Positions 48,779 to 59,883 are shown, counted from the stretch's first letter. The stretch: DNA of 64,000 nucleotides from Glycine soja (GCF_004193775.1 NC_041010.1:37375562-37439561); one strand, 5' to 3'. Numbers and translations: made by a program. Notes: generated from the sequence alone by a model not told the origin.

Positions 48779-49909
48779 TCAATCGAGATCTTCCTGTCTG
48801 GTCTCCGAGTCAAAATTCTGATTCCCCCGGTTTCCAGAGTTCGATTGCCCACCATTATTTCCGCTACTACCACTATTGCTATTGCTGTTGTTGTTGTTGT
48901 TGTTGCTATCATTGTTGGCACTCCCAACATTACTTGTCTCGGCAAATTGCCTAAACGGCCACGGCAAAGACACCCTAAATCTTCTCCTCTGCGAACTATC
49001 ACCGCCACTGCCACCGCCACCGGATGAATCCGCAGAACCACCAGCGGGCCCCAATGCCATGTTCCAATTCACTTGTGGAGCTGCCCCACTTCCGGCACCA
49101 TCACCACCACTACCGCCACCGCCACCACGACGAGCCCTCTGCTCGTAATCAGGATCATCTGTGGGCAATTCATACCGACAAACTGGACAAGAATTATGCA
49201 ATTCCAACCACGGCAAAATGCAATCTGCGTGATATATATGCTTACAGGGGATCTGCTTCGCGGTCTCGCCGAGCTCGAAGGTGTCTTTGCAAACGGCGCA
49301 CTGCGAGGAATCCGACGCCAGCAGCTCCTCGGTGACGGAGACGTCCGGCAGGCCCTCGACGGCGGACTTGGAGGCCGGCGGGGTGCCGTAGCGGTTAGGA
49401 TCGTTCTCGGCGAGGTGCTGGATCAGCTCCTCGAGGCCCGGCCCGAAGAAGTAGTCGCCGTGGGTGACGCCGGGGAAGCGGAAGACTCCGCCGGGGTCGC
49501 CGGACTCGATCACGAGTTGGAGGTTGCCGCCCCCGCCGGCTCTTAGGGTTTGGAAGTAGTTCTGGAGGAAGACGAGGGGGTTGAAGGCATCGGAGGCGGC
49601 AGCGTCGGATCGGTCGCCGAAGAGGGCTGAGAGATCGCCGAAGGGAGGGGAGGTGGCAGCGCCGGGGAGGACGAGGGGAATGGTGGCGGCGCCGCCGAGG
49701 GGGAAGTCGGAGAAAAAAGGATTAGGAGGGTTAGGGTCGGGGATTGGGATTTCGAGTTCTTCGAGGAAGCCGCCGTTGCAAGTGGGGCAGAGGAGATCGG
49801 AGGAGGGAGAAGGGGAAATTGAGACGGTGCGGTTGCACTGGTGGCAGAAGTATTGGCGAGGCTCGCCGGAAGTAGCGCTGCCGCCGCTGTCGCCGCCGGC
49901 AGAAGACAT
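48779..49909 (-). CDS. RING-H2 E3 ubiquitin ligase, RNF115/126-like
   Basis: An intronless 376-aa protein. The N-terminal zinc ribbon has C22, C25, C41 and C44 (FCHQC...CPTC), as in the BCA2-type zinc finger. A Pro/Ala/Gly-rich linker and the helical EELIQHLAENDPNRYG segment (160-174) precede the RING-H2 finger at 204-244 (CAVC, CKHIYHADC, CPVC; C3H2C3 pattern). The tail is Gly-rich, has an RRRFRVSLPWPFRQF motif near 310-325 and an Asn/Ser run of microsatellite origin. The family transfers ubiquitin from E2 enzymes to targets, usually in stress or turnover pathways; the target here is unknown. No DUF1117 motif was seen, which separates it from RDUF1/2. The ATG at 49909 is the first in frame after a CT-rich leader. 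The 5' half is GC-rich. Confidence 0.95.
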   Translation of the reverse strand: MSSAGGDSGGSATSGEPRQYFCHQCNRTVSISPSPSSDLLCPTCNGGFLEELEIPIPDPNPPNPFFSDFPLGGAATIPLVLPGAATSPPFGDLSALFGDRSDAAASDAFNPLVFLQNYFQTLRAGGGGNLQLVIESGDPGGVFRFPGVTHGDYFFGPGLEELIQHLAENDPNRYGTPPASKSAVEGLPDVSVTEELLASDSSQCAVCKDTFELGETAKQIPCKHIYHADCILPWLELHNSCPVCRYELPTDDPDYEQRARRGGGGGSGGDGAGSGAAPQVNWNMALGPAGGSADSSGGGGSGGDSSQRRRFRVSLPWPFRQFAETSNVGSANNDSNNNNNNSNSNSGSSGNNGGQSNSGNRGNQNFDSETRQEDLD

Positions 49910-49919
49910 GTCAAGGGAT

Positions 49920-49953
49920 AAGAGAGAGAGAGAGAGAGAGAAAGAGAAGAGAG
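49920..49953 (-). repeat. CT microsatellite in the RING gene leader
   Basis: About ten GA units on + (CT on the sense strand) end 10 bases upstream of the start codon. CT-rich leaders are common in plant 5' UTRs. Confidence 0.9.
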
Positions 49954-50627
49954 GATAATGAGAGAAGGGAAATAGAAGTAGGAAGGAAGGGATTGCAACT
50001 AAACGGAACAGAGAGAGAAGGAAGATGGAGTGGTGGCAAAATTGTAAATATCAATAAACGTGGAAAATCAATCTGAGTCGGTGAATGGAGGATGAAGTCA
50101 CGCGCTAACTTCGGGAGTTGACATTAAGCGCGGCGGGACTTAGACCAGACACGACCATCTTCACTTTTCCAACCCCTCAATTAAATTATACAATAAAAAA
50201 ACAGTATAAAACTTGAATTAATGTATATCTTATTTAACATTTATACTTATTGAAAATGGATACTATGCTTCTTGTTACCATCGAGGAGTTATCTTTTATT
50301 GAAATAATTTTGTGAATTTGTGATTGATAGGTAGGTAAATTAGTTAAAGTGTAAAATAGTTTAAAAATTCTGTACATGAAAAATTGGTATTTCTTTTAAT
50401 ATTACAGTAATATTATGTTGTACTACAAAAATATTATCTATTAAATAAAAAATTATTTGAATACATAATTGTTTTAAAAAATTATATCAAAAGAATATAA
50501 TGGCACAACCCAAAGCATAACTCTAATCCATTCTAAAAACTATGAGGAGTCTAATTTCAAAATTCAAATTCGTCTAAATTAACTTTAGACTGAATTCAGA
50601 TAATGAAACGAGTTGGACCCTGTTTGC
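49954..50627. other. RING gene promoter side and intergenic DNA
   Basis: 49954-50150 is probable 5' UTR and promoter of the RING gene. The rest is AT-rich without features. Confidence 0.5.
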
Positions 50628-50852
50628 CCTAAAGTGTGATAACTATAAGGTTTGGGAGGAGAACATTCTTCTCCAATTTGACTAAATTTATGCTATTAGG
50701 AAGGATAAAACACTGAGTATTATTGAAACTAACACTCAAGATGTTGATGATCTTTATGAAAAAATGGAAGAGGTCCATTTGTCTCTTTATGATGTTCATA
50801 TATAATTAAAGACCAATATATTTGTTGGTATTTGGGGTTCTGATATATGATG
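50628..50852 (+). pseudogene. Copia gag (UBN2-type) relic
   Basis: Reads CDNYKVWEENILLQFD, then a stop, IYAIRKDKTLSIIETNTQDV, DLYEKMEEVHLSLYDVHI, a stop, LKTNIFVGIWGSD. The order N-Y-x-x-W, A-I/L-R, D-L-Y-E-K and the following helix match the start of Copia gag polyproteins. Two stops; only the N-terminal part remains. Confidence 0.7.
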
Positions 50853-50859
50853 TGTACTG

Positions 50860-51345
50860 GGCTTAAATTACCGAGGTCATATTGTCAGAGAAACTGGAAT
50901 TCCACATCTCATAAATTTCACTTTCTCAAGTGCTATAAGCAGCCAATATAGTAGTATGATTAAACCTAAGCAACACTGCTACAAATTTAACCAGTTTAAG
51001 TCTTCTTCTTCCTGATCTATCAAACTATTTATCATAACCACCAGCTTGATCATTCTAGCAATAAGAAGGAAAAGGTTACACCTGCAAAAGAAAAAGAAAA
51101 AAGTTTAAGATGATGTAAAAGTTATTAACTGAAATATTAAAAATGTTTTTTTCCCAGAACTATTGGAACTTCAAAGCATATACCAACCAAAAATACACTC
51201 ACACTGCTTCAGATGCTGCACTGCAGTGTCTACTGATAAGCGTTTCTCATTTCTCAAGTTTTAAAGGAGGGAAAAGGCATTATGAATCTATGAATCTTCC
51301 AAACAACCAACAAGTTCATGTCTCTAACGATTCTCTAAGCTCTAT
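50860..51345. repeat. TNL 3' flank, duplicated copy B
   Basis: Direct counterpart of 8925-9540 and, inverted, of 16990-17530. Shared strings include CTTCCTGATC, AACTATTTATCATAA and GTGTCTACTGATAAGCGTTTC. It sits downstream of the second TNL relic. Confidence 0.75.
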
Positions 51346-51589
51346 CAATTAGTTTTGAAAGCATTGAAAATATTTTTGAAAAATAAATTTGGCATTTTTT
51401 AAAAAAGGACATAATGAGTACAGACTGTATAGTAAAAAAAGTAAGATGTGTAATCTACAACAATCATTTTGATAAAATAATTAGGAATATTCAACTTTTT
51501 TTTCTTTTTCCCATACAATTGTAGTTCCTAACCTTACTTTTTGCCCTTTAATCCCTGTAAAAAAAGAAAAGAAAAGTTGATTACTCTCA

Positions 51590-51965
51590 AGCTTGCTTGC
51601 AATAAATTAAAGCACGGTTTTCCTTCGTTGGAAGTTGATTGCAATACCAGAATTGAAACAATCAACCCTCTAGAAGACCAATTCAAACCAAAAAAGAATT
51701 ATTCTCAACCAATAGGACAATTAAACATGGAAATCCCATTACAAATCCTCATAAAAATCTCAATTGCATGAAGTCCTATGTTTGTATAAAAAGATGCTGA
51801 ATCACAGATTCACAATTGTCATAACTTTTTGGTAATACAAAAATCTCTAGTTGCCTGACTGGAAACTAAAGCTGCTGGAGCAACTACCAATAGTTTGTGT
51901 GGGGGGTTTTACCCCAAATGGCTTACAAGTTACAAAGGAAGGACAACAAACTTTTGAGGGGTTTT
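51590..51965 (+). pseudogene. Relic of an RTM2-like gene: promoter plus part of exon 1 (copy B)
   Basis: 51590-51850 matches the promoter at 56930-57210 (AGCACGGTTTTCCTTCGTTG, AAAAGAATTATTCTCAACCA, TTTGTATAAAAAGATG). From 51864 the sequence follows exon 1 of the intact gene (CTGGAAACTAAAGCTGCTGG against ATGGAAAGCAATACTGCTGA; then AAATGGCTTACAAG). The start ATG has become CTG, small indels break the frame, and exon 2 is absent. Confidence 0.7.
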
Positions 51966-52078
51966 CTGACTATGCTCATCATTTATTGTCTCACCTCCAC
52001 CATCTAATTCTTCAAAGTTATAATTATCATAAGATAATCCCTTCTCTTTTCCAAAAAAAGCAAGATAATCCATTCTTA
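51966..52078 (-). pseudogene. Acidic C-terminal peptide fragment, probably TNL 3' end (copy B)
   Basis: On - this reads KGLSYDNYNFEELDGGGETINDE. A homologous fragment with a proper stop codon lies at 55862-55950. Because it falls between the TNL 3' flank and NBS parts, it may be the last coding piece of a TNL; that identity is inference. Confidence 0.4.
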
Positions 52079-52559
52079 ACAACATCTTCCTTGTCACATG
52101 TGCATGTATGGTCTCATAGTATCTTTGCCTTACTGGTTTTTTTTTTTTCGACGTTTTATCCTCTGCATTTCATTCTTAATTAGATTGTGTGGTCTGTTGC
52201 ACTTTGACTTGTTTATTTCATTTCATCTTACCCTTATTGCTGTAAGTTTGATAATAAGTCCATTTCAACATAGAATTACCCTTAAAGTTAGTCGTTACCT
52301 ACATCACTAGTTTAAACTTTAAATCAAAACCAAGCTTGTCAGTGTCGGAATTCTATCTGACATTCAAAAATAATTCAATAATTATTTAGATAAAGATATC
52401 TAAATATATATTTTAATAAAGAAAAAGATAGATTAAATTATTTTAATATATTAGAATGTTATTTTTATTTTGAAAAAATGTTAATATATATAATAATATA
52501 TTAGATTGGTTAAAAATAATTATAATTAAAGATAATAAAAATAATAAATAAAAAAGATT
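52079..52559. other. AT-rich DNA replacing the LRR region of TNL unit 2
   Basis: No LRR motif or other feature is seen. The LRR exons expected here are deleted or replaced. Confidence 0.45.
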
Positions 52560-54000
52560 GATTAAACAAATTTCATATTATGTATCATTATCATTCTTTT
52601 ATAAGGATAAATAATTTCTTCTCTTAAAATTAGACACACATAAATTATTTTTTTGATATTAATAGGTTGCTCAATAGAAAATGAAAAAATTCTTAGGATG
52701 TCATTCTCTGGAATTCTTTTATATTTTTCGATAGCAAGTTTCCAATCTTCCATACTTTTTCCAACCAAGCTGGAGCCTATCACTACCAAAGCCAATGGAA
52801 GGCCTGAAGCATACTTTACTACAAGATTTAAGACCTCTTAATTTGTACCTTGGATCAGCTTTTTCGTTTTCAAAAGCTTTCTGTGTAAGCAACTGAAGAG
52901 CATCCTTCTCATTCAACTCCTTCACCTTGTACCTTCTTTTAACCTTATGAGATGCTAGCAATTAATTGTTCGTCCCTAGTGGAGATGATGATAATTATGC
53001 TACCAGGACCAAACCAATCAGGTCTTCCAACAGGTTCCTGTAATTGCTTGAGCCTGTCAACATCATCTAGAACCAAGAGAACCTTCAATTGTTGGAGCCT
53101 ATCATGTATCATTGTAGCTCTTTCTTGACAACTTGTTATGTTGATGTCCTTCTCCATCTCCATGTATTTTCGTAAGAAGGATGCTTTGGAGGTGTTCTAG
53201 CCCACATTTGTTTGATTTTCCTACCCCACCCATTCCGTGAAACCCTAACATGTGGACACCATCATCAGTTCCAACATCCAAAAGCCACCTTACTTGTAGC
53301 ACTTGTGACTCTAGTCCAACTGGGTAATCCGCAACATGTAAACAAACGGGATTAATCTCCCGAGAGACCTGCTCAACAATCTTCTCAATAAACTTGTATT
53401 CATATCCATCTCTGATCTGTCTCAAACAAAAAGAAGTTTTAATGCATATGCTGTCAAGGTTAGCAAGCATTTCATTTTCTCTTAAATTTTTAACGTGATT
53501 AAATTATTAAATAAATGAAACTTAATCCAATAAAAATCATAAAGTAAAAAGATTAGTATGGTTGAATACCCTTCTTTCAGATGATAGCCAGAGAAGTCCG
53601 CTACTTTACACAGCCGTCTTCTTCCATTTCTGCTTAGCCAATGCTTTTTCATAACTACCTCTCAGGTGTCTGACATCATAAGGATCCACCATATAAAAGA
53701 CAGGTATAACCAACATCCCTTTCTCTTGAGCGCAGTGAAGGATGGTTGCAAGTTCATCTAAGCAAAACGTGGAAGAAGCATAGTCTTCAGAGAGCACAGT
53801 GATTGCAATCCTGGACTCATGAATTGCCTTCAGAAGTGCTGGTGTTATTTCCTCTCCTCTCTGAAGCTTCTCGTCATCAATGAAAGTATGAATTCCCTTG
53901 TTTCAAAGAGCTTTGTAGGGAGTGCCAGTGAAGTCATAACGTGTGTCTTCCCCTCTGAAGCTGAGGAACACATGGTAGGTGAGTGCGGGGGAAGGCGTAG
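52560..54000 (-). pseudogene. TIR-NBS(-LRR) resistance gene, unit 2, decayed
   Basis: Minus-strand order: TIR about 54000-53600 (YHVFLSFRGEDTRYDFTG, then a TGA within KAL*NKGIHTFID, RGEEITPALLKAI, LSEDYASSTFCLDELA), NB-ARC about 53420-52640 (HMLGFHGMGGVGKS, VLLVLDDVDRLKQLQ, VKRRYKVKELNEKDALQLLT, ALVVIGSSLVGKSMEDWK). Lesions: no in-frame start, the TIR stop codon, a deletion directly after the P-loop GVGKS that joins it to NKCGLEHLQSILL (RNBS-A is gone), a frameshift near 53160, another near 52960 and 52810, and complete loss of LRRs. Paralogous to 9655-12147 and more strongly decayed. The family function is intracellular pathogen sensing; this copy cannot produce it. Confidence 0.88.
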
Positions 54001-54289
54001 TATGATTATGGCATGGGTTGAAGTGTTGGGATGGGAAAGTAGAATCAAACTTGAAATATGAAAATGATAATGTCAAATGCTAAGGGAAGAACCAAACATT
54101 AATTTGACGCGGTCATATATAACTAGCGGGAAACACAGCCGATGTATTTTTGTATTATTATATATATTGTATATAAATTAAAAAGAAAAAAAACTCAGAC
54201 ATTATCATATATTTATTTTATTGTTGAAAAAATAATTTTTATATTTCTTTAAAAAAAACATTTCAAGTTTTGTTGGAATAAAAAATAAA

Positions 54290-54866
54290 AGCTTTAATTA
54301 CTCTTTTGATCCATATAGTTTCACCATTCATACATTTTTAGTCCCTATAGTTTTAAAGTACTTTTTTTAGTCCCTATCATTTACATTTTAATTTTCTTTT
54401 AGTTTCTATAATTTATATTTTAATTCTCTTTATCATTTGCATTTTAATTTCTTTGTAGTCTCTATAATTTGAAAATATTTTTTTTAATCTTTATATTTTA
54501 TATTTTAATTTTTTTTAGTTCTTACCATCAAAATATGAATAATATTATCAATTGCAATTGACTACAAAAATATTACAAATAATTCGTAACTAATTTTCAC
54601 AAGATAATTTATAATAAAAAATAATTGATAATTTATCACTAATTATTTTTATCTATTTTTTTGTAGTAATTAAAATATAAATTATAGGGACTAAAAAATC
54701 ATTTTCAAATTATAGATGCTAAGAGAGAATTAAAATATAAAATATAAGGACTAAAAAATCACTTTTAAATTATAAAGACTAAAAGAAAATTAAAATGCAA
54801 ATTATAGATATCACTTTTAAACTATAGGAATAAAAAAGATATGAGTAATTTAACCAAAATAAAATT
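54290..54866. mobile_element. Foldback element upstream of TNL unit 2
   Basis: Left half with TTTTTAGTCCCTATAGTTTT-type runs, right half with complements (ATTATAGGGACTAAAAAATC), ends near TTAATTACTCTTTTGATCC and ATGAGTAATTTAACC. Same architecture and same place relative to the TIR exon as 12430-13050. Confidence 0.7.
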
Positions 54867-55565
54867 AAAGGAAGTAATGAGGTACTTAAGGATTTTAAAA
54901 ACAGAATGAAATGAATATATTTAAGAAATACTTATTTATTTAAGAAAAAACTAAGAAAATATCGGGATAGTGTAAAATCTTAAATTTAAAAAGATATTGT
55001 TATTTCTAGATAACATTAGTTAGTTTACAATGTTGATGCTTAAAAGGGTTAAAAAATACTTTATCCAATACAATCATTAAGAAATATAAATCTTGCAACA
55101 ATTATCAATAAAAGAGAAATTTTAAGAGATATGAAAAGAAAATAAAAATAAATTTACAACTATCAAATTATGGGTATTAATTAGTAGTTAATACATACAA
55201 ATCTAAGATTACCAAAATAAAGAAACAATACAAACAAAATTACATTTTAGAAAGAAAAAACTGATTTCAATTTTAGATATTATTTGTTAATATGGTATAA
55301 ATGAAAAAGTGAAGAGTTATTAGTGAGTGGTTACAATATTAAGTGGTTCTAATTTTAGTTGAGGGGGTAAAATAATAAAATAAACAAGTAAATCAAAATT
55401 TGTTCAAAATTTTGTATTCCTCATTTCAAAAATAATAAAATAAAAATTCATAACTCACAAGCATGTTGCATGTATCAATATTTTTGTAAATGGAAATATC
55501 TTATTCTTTCATTGGAAAATGGAATAAAAAGTCTGATAAGGAAAGAAAAATAAATCAAGGTGGGG
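54867..55565. other. AT-rich intergenic DNA
   Basis: No gene or bounded element seen. Confidence 0.5.
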
Positions 55566-55861
55566 AAAAAAAATTAAAACACCGTTTTCTTTCATTGGAA
55601 GTTGAATGCACTTGACTCTCACTTACAATACTATAATTGAAGCATACAACCCCTTAGAAAACGTATTCAAACCAGAAAGAAATTACTCTCAAACAAGAGT
55701 AAGACTAAACCATGTAAACCCCATTACAATTCTGGCCAAAATATCATTTGCATGCAGTCATGTATTTGTATAAAAAGATGTTAAACCACAGTTCTGTCAT
55801 TCATTCAATCCATTATAATAACTTTTGGCAATACAAAAATCTCTGGTTAAACAGAGCAGTC
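55566..55861 (+). promoter_or_regulatory. Relic copy of RTM2-like gene promoter (copy C)
   Basis: Follows the promoter at 56930-57210 closely: ACCGTTTTCTTTCATTGGAA, CAAACCAGAAAGAAATTACT, TTTGTATAAAAAGATG, TTCATTCAATCCATT. The exon 1 region is missing; the match ends at AAAATCTCTGGTTAAA. Confidence 0.7.
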
Positions 55862-55950
55862 ACTAGTTGGCTGCAGTTTGTTCATCATTTGTTTCACCAT
55901 CACTATCTAATTCTTCAAAGTTATAGTAATCATCAGATAATCCCTTCTTA
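55862..55950 (-). pseudogene. Acidic C-terminal peptide fragment with stop (copy C)
   Basis: On - reads KGLSDDYYNFEELDSDGE then TNDEQTAAN and TAG at about 55862-55864. Homologous to 51966-52078. No upstream coding sequence is attached. Confidence 0.4.
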
Positions 55951-56924
55951 AATGTTTGACACCTCAAAAACATAATGAAAACAAATTTTCATTCTGTATT
56001 TCGATAAAATTTTATAAAAACCGAAACATATTTTTGTCAAATATGTATACATATATCACGAAAATACACTTCTGTTATATATTTTGACCAAATCTTTTAT
56101 TTAATTTTTCTTAAAGTATTTTGCTAACAAGTGTTTTTAGGGTATTGGTTAAAAAATTAAAAAAATAAAATATTTAATGTGAAAATCATATGAGAGTGTA
56201 AAAAAAGTCATAAATAACACAATTTTATGTATCTTAATAAAAAATTTCTGAGTTTAGTTTCTTAATCAATATTCTAAGGACAATGATTAGTATTTTTCTT
56301 TCTTAAAAGTTAAAGTGTATAAATTGATTTTAATTAACTCATGAGATAAGTTTATATAATTCATTTTATCTTTTTTAAGAAACAAATAACAATAAGATTC
56401 TCATTTAATATAAGTTAGGAAAGAAAATAATTAAAACTTGAAAAAAACTTAGAAAAAGAATGTAAAAGATGTCAAGGCTGATGATAGTACACAGGGATGC
56501 CAAGTGGGTAGCATTTCTCATATTTTAAAACAGACTTAAGCACAAGGGATGCAAAGTCCGATGCAATAAGATTGTACAAAGGGAGTATATATATTTTTCT
56601 GAAGTTGATCTAAACTACTACTAGGTTTAGATTGAAAGCCTTGTAAAAAAAAGGCTTAGATTGAAAGCAAGATTTATTAGCAGCTCAATTCATTGTATGA
56701 TAAAACCTCAGCTAGCTATTCATTTACAAATTCTAACTGATTCTAGTTCCCAAGCTCATTTTTAGCTTTTTAATCCTTCTTCGAAAAAAAAAAAGTTCAC
56801 ATCTCACAAGGTTTTTGGAACATTTTTTTTTTTTGTAAAATGAAATCTCAAATTCTTAAGTTGTAGTAAAAGGATCAAAAGTAAGCTAAGAAAAGAAAAG
56901 GAATATAAAATGGGGAAGGAATTT
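55951..56924. other. AT-rich intergenic DNA
   Basis: No gene seen. AGATTGAAAGC is repeated near 56629 and 56658. 56460-56590 is slightly GC-richer without a frame. Confidence 0.45.
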
Positions 56925-57210
56925 AAAACACAGGTTTCCTTCATTTACAGTTTACACACCTGATTCTCACCATGCAATACAAGGATAGAATCAAGCAACA
57001 TCCTATAGAAAACCAACTCAAACCAAAAAGGAATTATTCTCAACCAAAAGGAAAATGAAACTAGAAAACCTCACGCCAATTCTTGCCACGTAGCCTTTAT
57101 AAAAAGAGATTGAATCGCAATTCTTTTATTCATTCAATCCATTTCCACTACTTCTAGCAATAGAAAAATCTCAAGTCAATTAATTAAAGGGAGAAGAGAG
57201 ATCACCTGCA
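56925..57210 (+). promoter_or_regulatory. Promoter and leader of the RTM2-like gene
   Basis: A TATA box, TTTATAAAAAG, lies at 57097-57107, about 110 bases before the ATG. The upstream block conserved in three relic copies (AAACCAAAAAGGAATTATTC, TTCATTCAATCC) marks the functional promoter region. Confidence 0.7.
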
Positions 57211-58179
57211 ATGGAAAGCAATACTGCTGAAGCTACTCGTAATCGCATGTATGAGGATTTTGAGCCTTATTGCAAATGGCTTACAAAGGATGGACAAGCG
57301 ACTCTTGAGATTAATTTGAAGGGTATTGAAATTCCTTTTCTCCTTATATGTTCTTATTTGGATGACATTAATCTTAATATGCAAATTATATTTTGAGTCA
57401 ATTTATTATCCATTAGAATTAGATGTTGAAGATTCCATAACAAAAATATAATATGTAAGTGGGAAAAATTCTCATCTTCTGTGTTAATTTCTTAAGTTAA
57501 TATTAAATTCAAATTTTAAGTTCTAATAATGTTCCGCTTATTAGACTACTATTTGTTATTAAATCACCTACAAATGTCTATTTATCCGTGTGAGGTGACA
57601 TAATGTTCCCATATATCACCTAATTAATTTCTCTAAACTTTACACCTTCATTTTTAAGGATATGGAACTTAAGAATATTATAACTAATCGCCCCAACTTG
57701 ATAAGTAGTAAGAGAAAATATTACAGACATCAACTAAAAATGTAAAGAAAATCATAATAATAAATTAAGATGAAATTTATTCTAATGTTATACATGGTGA
57801 TCTTTTCTAGTCTTAAATTTTTATAGGTTTCAAAAAGGAGCAACTTAAGATTCAAACCTACGACTGGGGGATCCTAACAATTCATGGAGAAAGGCTTGTG
57901 GATGCATCCAATGATAAATGGAGCCGTTTCCGTAAAGAAATTAAAATTTCAAAAGGATGTAATATGAATTCAATCCGTGCAAAGTTTTCCCATGGGGTTC
58001 TTTTCATTGCAATGCCTAAAGAAGCAGTCATGGAGAAACATTTAATTTGGGGGGTAGAAACAAGAAAGAGAATATCACCCACTAAAGTTGCAATTGGAGT
58101 GGTCTTCGTGGTGGCACTTGGGACTTATATAGCTCGAATAGTAAGTAGTGATGCAATAAGAAAGTTGATTAAGTACTAG
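57211..58179 (+). CDS. Hsp20-domain protein with C-terminal membrane anchor, RTM2-like
   Basis: Two exons, 57211-57322 and 57827-58179 (GT-AG, phase 1), 154 aa. Residues about 18-103 form an alpha-crystallin/Hsp20 domain (CKWLTKDGQATLEINLKGF, WGILTIHGER, RFRKEIKI, SIRAKFSHGVLFIAMPK). A hydrophobic stretch at about 124-142 (KVAIGVVFVVALGTYIARI) forms a C-terminal membrane anchor. This order, Hsp20 then transmembrane tail and no classic small-HSP C-terminal I-x-I motif, is that of RESTRICTED TEV MOVEMENT 2, an Arabidopsis phloem protein that restricts long-distance movement of certain potyviruses. Whether this gene has an antiviral role is unknown; most RTM2-like genes are uncharacterised. It is the only complete member among several promoter relics in the window and lies beside TNL relics. 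Confidence 0.88.
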
Positions 58180-59284
58180 ACCACAAAAACTACAATGAGG
58201 TGGGGTTAAAATCAGGATATGGTCTATGCTAATAATAATGCATAGGATTGCATGCTTTCAGAATGTTTTATGTGGCAATGAGAAAAAGTGAGTAAGGTGT
58301 TCATATTTTATGTTTACTTGTAACATTACCTTCGAAGAATAATAATAGTGGTTTGGATCACCTAAATTCATTCATGCTTTGATGGTAATTAGTGTTATTT
58401 ATTAATTTTTATTTATTAGAGGTTATATCACCTAAAAAGTTCGATTTAAAAATTAATTAATTAATTAATTAAAGCTTAAGAATAATTAAAATATTAAACA
58501 TAACTTAAAAAACATGGATAAATATTCATTTTGGTTTTTAAAAATGGTAGAAGGTAACAAATTGGTCCTAAAAGATAAAAAAAAAGTTAAATTTAGTCTC
58601 TAAATGTGTAAAATAATGTGACACATGGGTTATGTGGATAATTTAATATCAAATTGATTCTCAAAAATATAATTTATTATTAAATTGATCTTAAATATTA
58701 TAATTTACTGATAAAATGATCTTACAAATTTAATCATCTATTAGTTATACTTTTTGTATATTCAAAAGTTAAATTTGAATTAATTTTTTATCTCTCAAGA
58801 ATCAAAATGGATAACCCAGATAAGATCTGACTCTATTCACATGATTTGTAAATATGATTTATATAATGGAAGAACTCTTGTTTTATTCCCTTCATATTCA
58901 AAATTTTCATGGGTTAATGACACACACTACCATAGCAACATTAATTTTTAACTTAATAAATTGAATGACACCTTGGTCTTTAAAGTAGAAAAAAAAAGGA
59001 CCACAATGAATTATTTAGTCTAAAAACATTGATTGAGACTAAGAGTATTATAAGATTTTTTTTAAAATTATTTATCTCTTTTCATAAGATAATTTTTTAA
59101 TTTTTAGATGTGTTAATTATTTTTATTTATATATATATTTTTATTTAATTATTTTATTTCTAAATATTAATACAAAATAAATAAATAAAAATAATAATTT
59201 TAAAATGATATTACAAATAATTAATAGATTTATTAAGATGAACTGAAATAACATAAATTAATTAAAAAAAGTCATACATTGACA
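58180..59284. other. Intergenic DNA
   Basis: 58180-58400 is the likely 3' UTR of the RTM2-like gene. 58520-58800 has AAATTGGTCCTAAAAG / CTCAAGAATCAAAATGGAT-type ends reminiscent of a decayed foldback element. Otherwise AT-rich. Confidence 0.4.
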
Positions 59285-59800
59285 TGACAATGGGACGGGA
59301 CGGGTATTGTCTTCACAATCCCTTACCCAGACCCTCCCAACATATCCCTGATATCGGGTTTAAGTTTATTATCTCATCTTCGTATCCGTCGGGTACTTGT
59401 TGGGTATCGAATATCTCCGACCTCGTCCCATACCCGATTCAAATTAGAAAAATATTATTTTTTTAAAAAAATATTAAAAAATTGATTTTAGAAAAAATAA
59501 TTTGATTGCGAAATATTTATTTTTAATTACTTATATATCAATAAATTTATTATAGTACATGTGTCTACAAAAATCGTTAAGAAAATAATATTAAATTATG
59601 TAAAAATTCTAAAATAAAATTAACTAGTAATAAAAATTTTATATCTTTTAATTAAATTATACAAAAATTCTAAATATTTTAAGTGACGGAACGGATTCGA
59701 GGTCGAGACAAATCTAGTAATATCTGTACCCATACCCGACTTTTGATTATAAAAAAATCTGAATGAAGTCATAATAATCGGATATTATCCGTCAGTAGCC
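59285..59800. repeat. Element with CGGGT/ACCCG-rich ends
   Basis: Two clusters of GGGACGGG, GGGTATCG and CATACCCGA motifs (59285-59445 and 59685-59800) flank an AT-rich centre, in partly inverted order (CATACCCGATT at 59430, GACGGAACGG at 59693). This is typical of short nonautonomous elements related to hAT transposons; exact ends are not resolved. Confidence 0.4.
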
Positions 59801-59873
59801 AGAGGTGGAAATATAAACTTTCCCTCCCCAATTTCTGTCCATGTTTTCATCTGCGGAAACTCCTCCGTTCTCA

Positions 59874-59883
59874 AAACCCTAAC
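59874..59883 (+). promoter_or_regulatory. Telo-box in the BolA gene leader
   Basis: The string AAAACCCTAACCC sits just before the BolA ATG. This motif recurs in plant 5' regions of ribosomal and housekeeping genes. Confidence 0.5.

Noticed and set aside
48876..49958. Several plus-strand frames across the RING gene
   Set aside because: They are repeats of Pro/Leu/Thr or His from the GC-rich and trinucleotide tracts of the real minus-strand gene.
55748..55951. A 67-codon plus-strand frame in promoter copy C
   Set aside because: It reads through promoter sequence and the antisense of the acidic tail; not homologous in frame to the RTM2-like protein.
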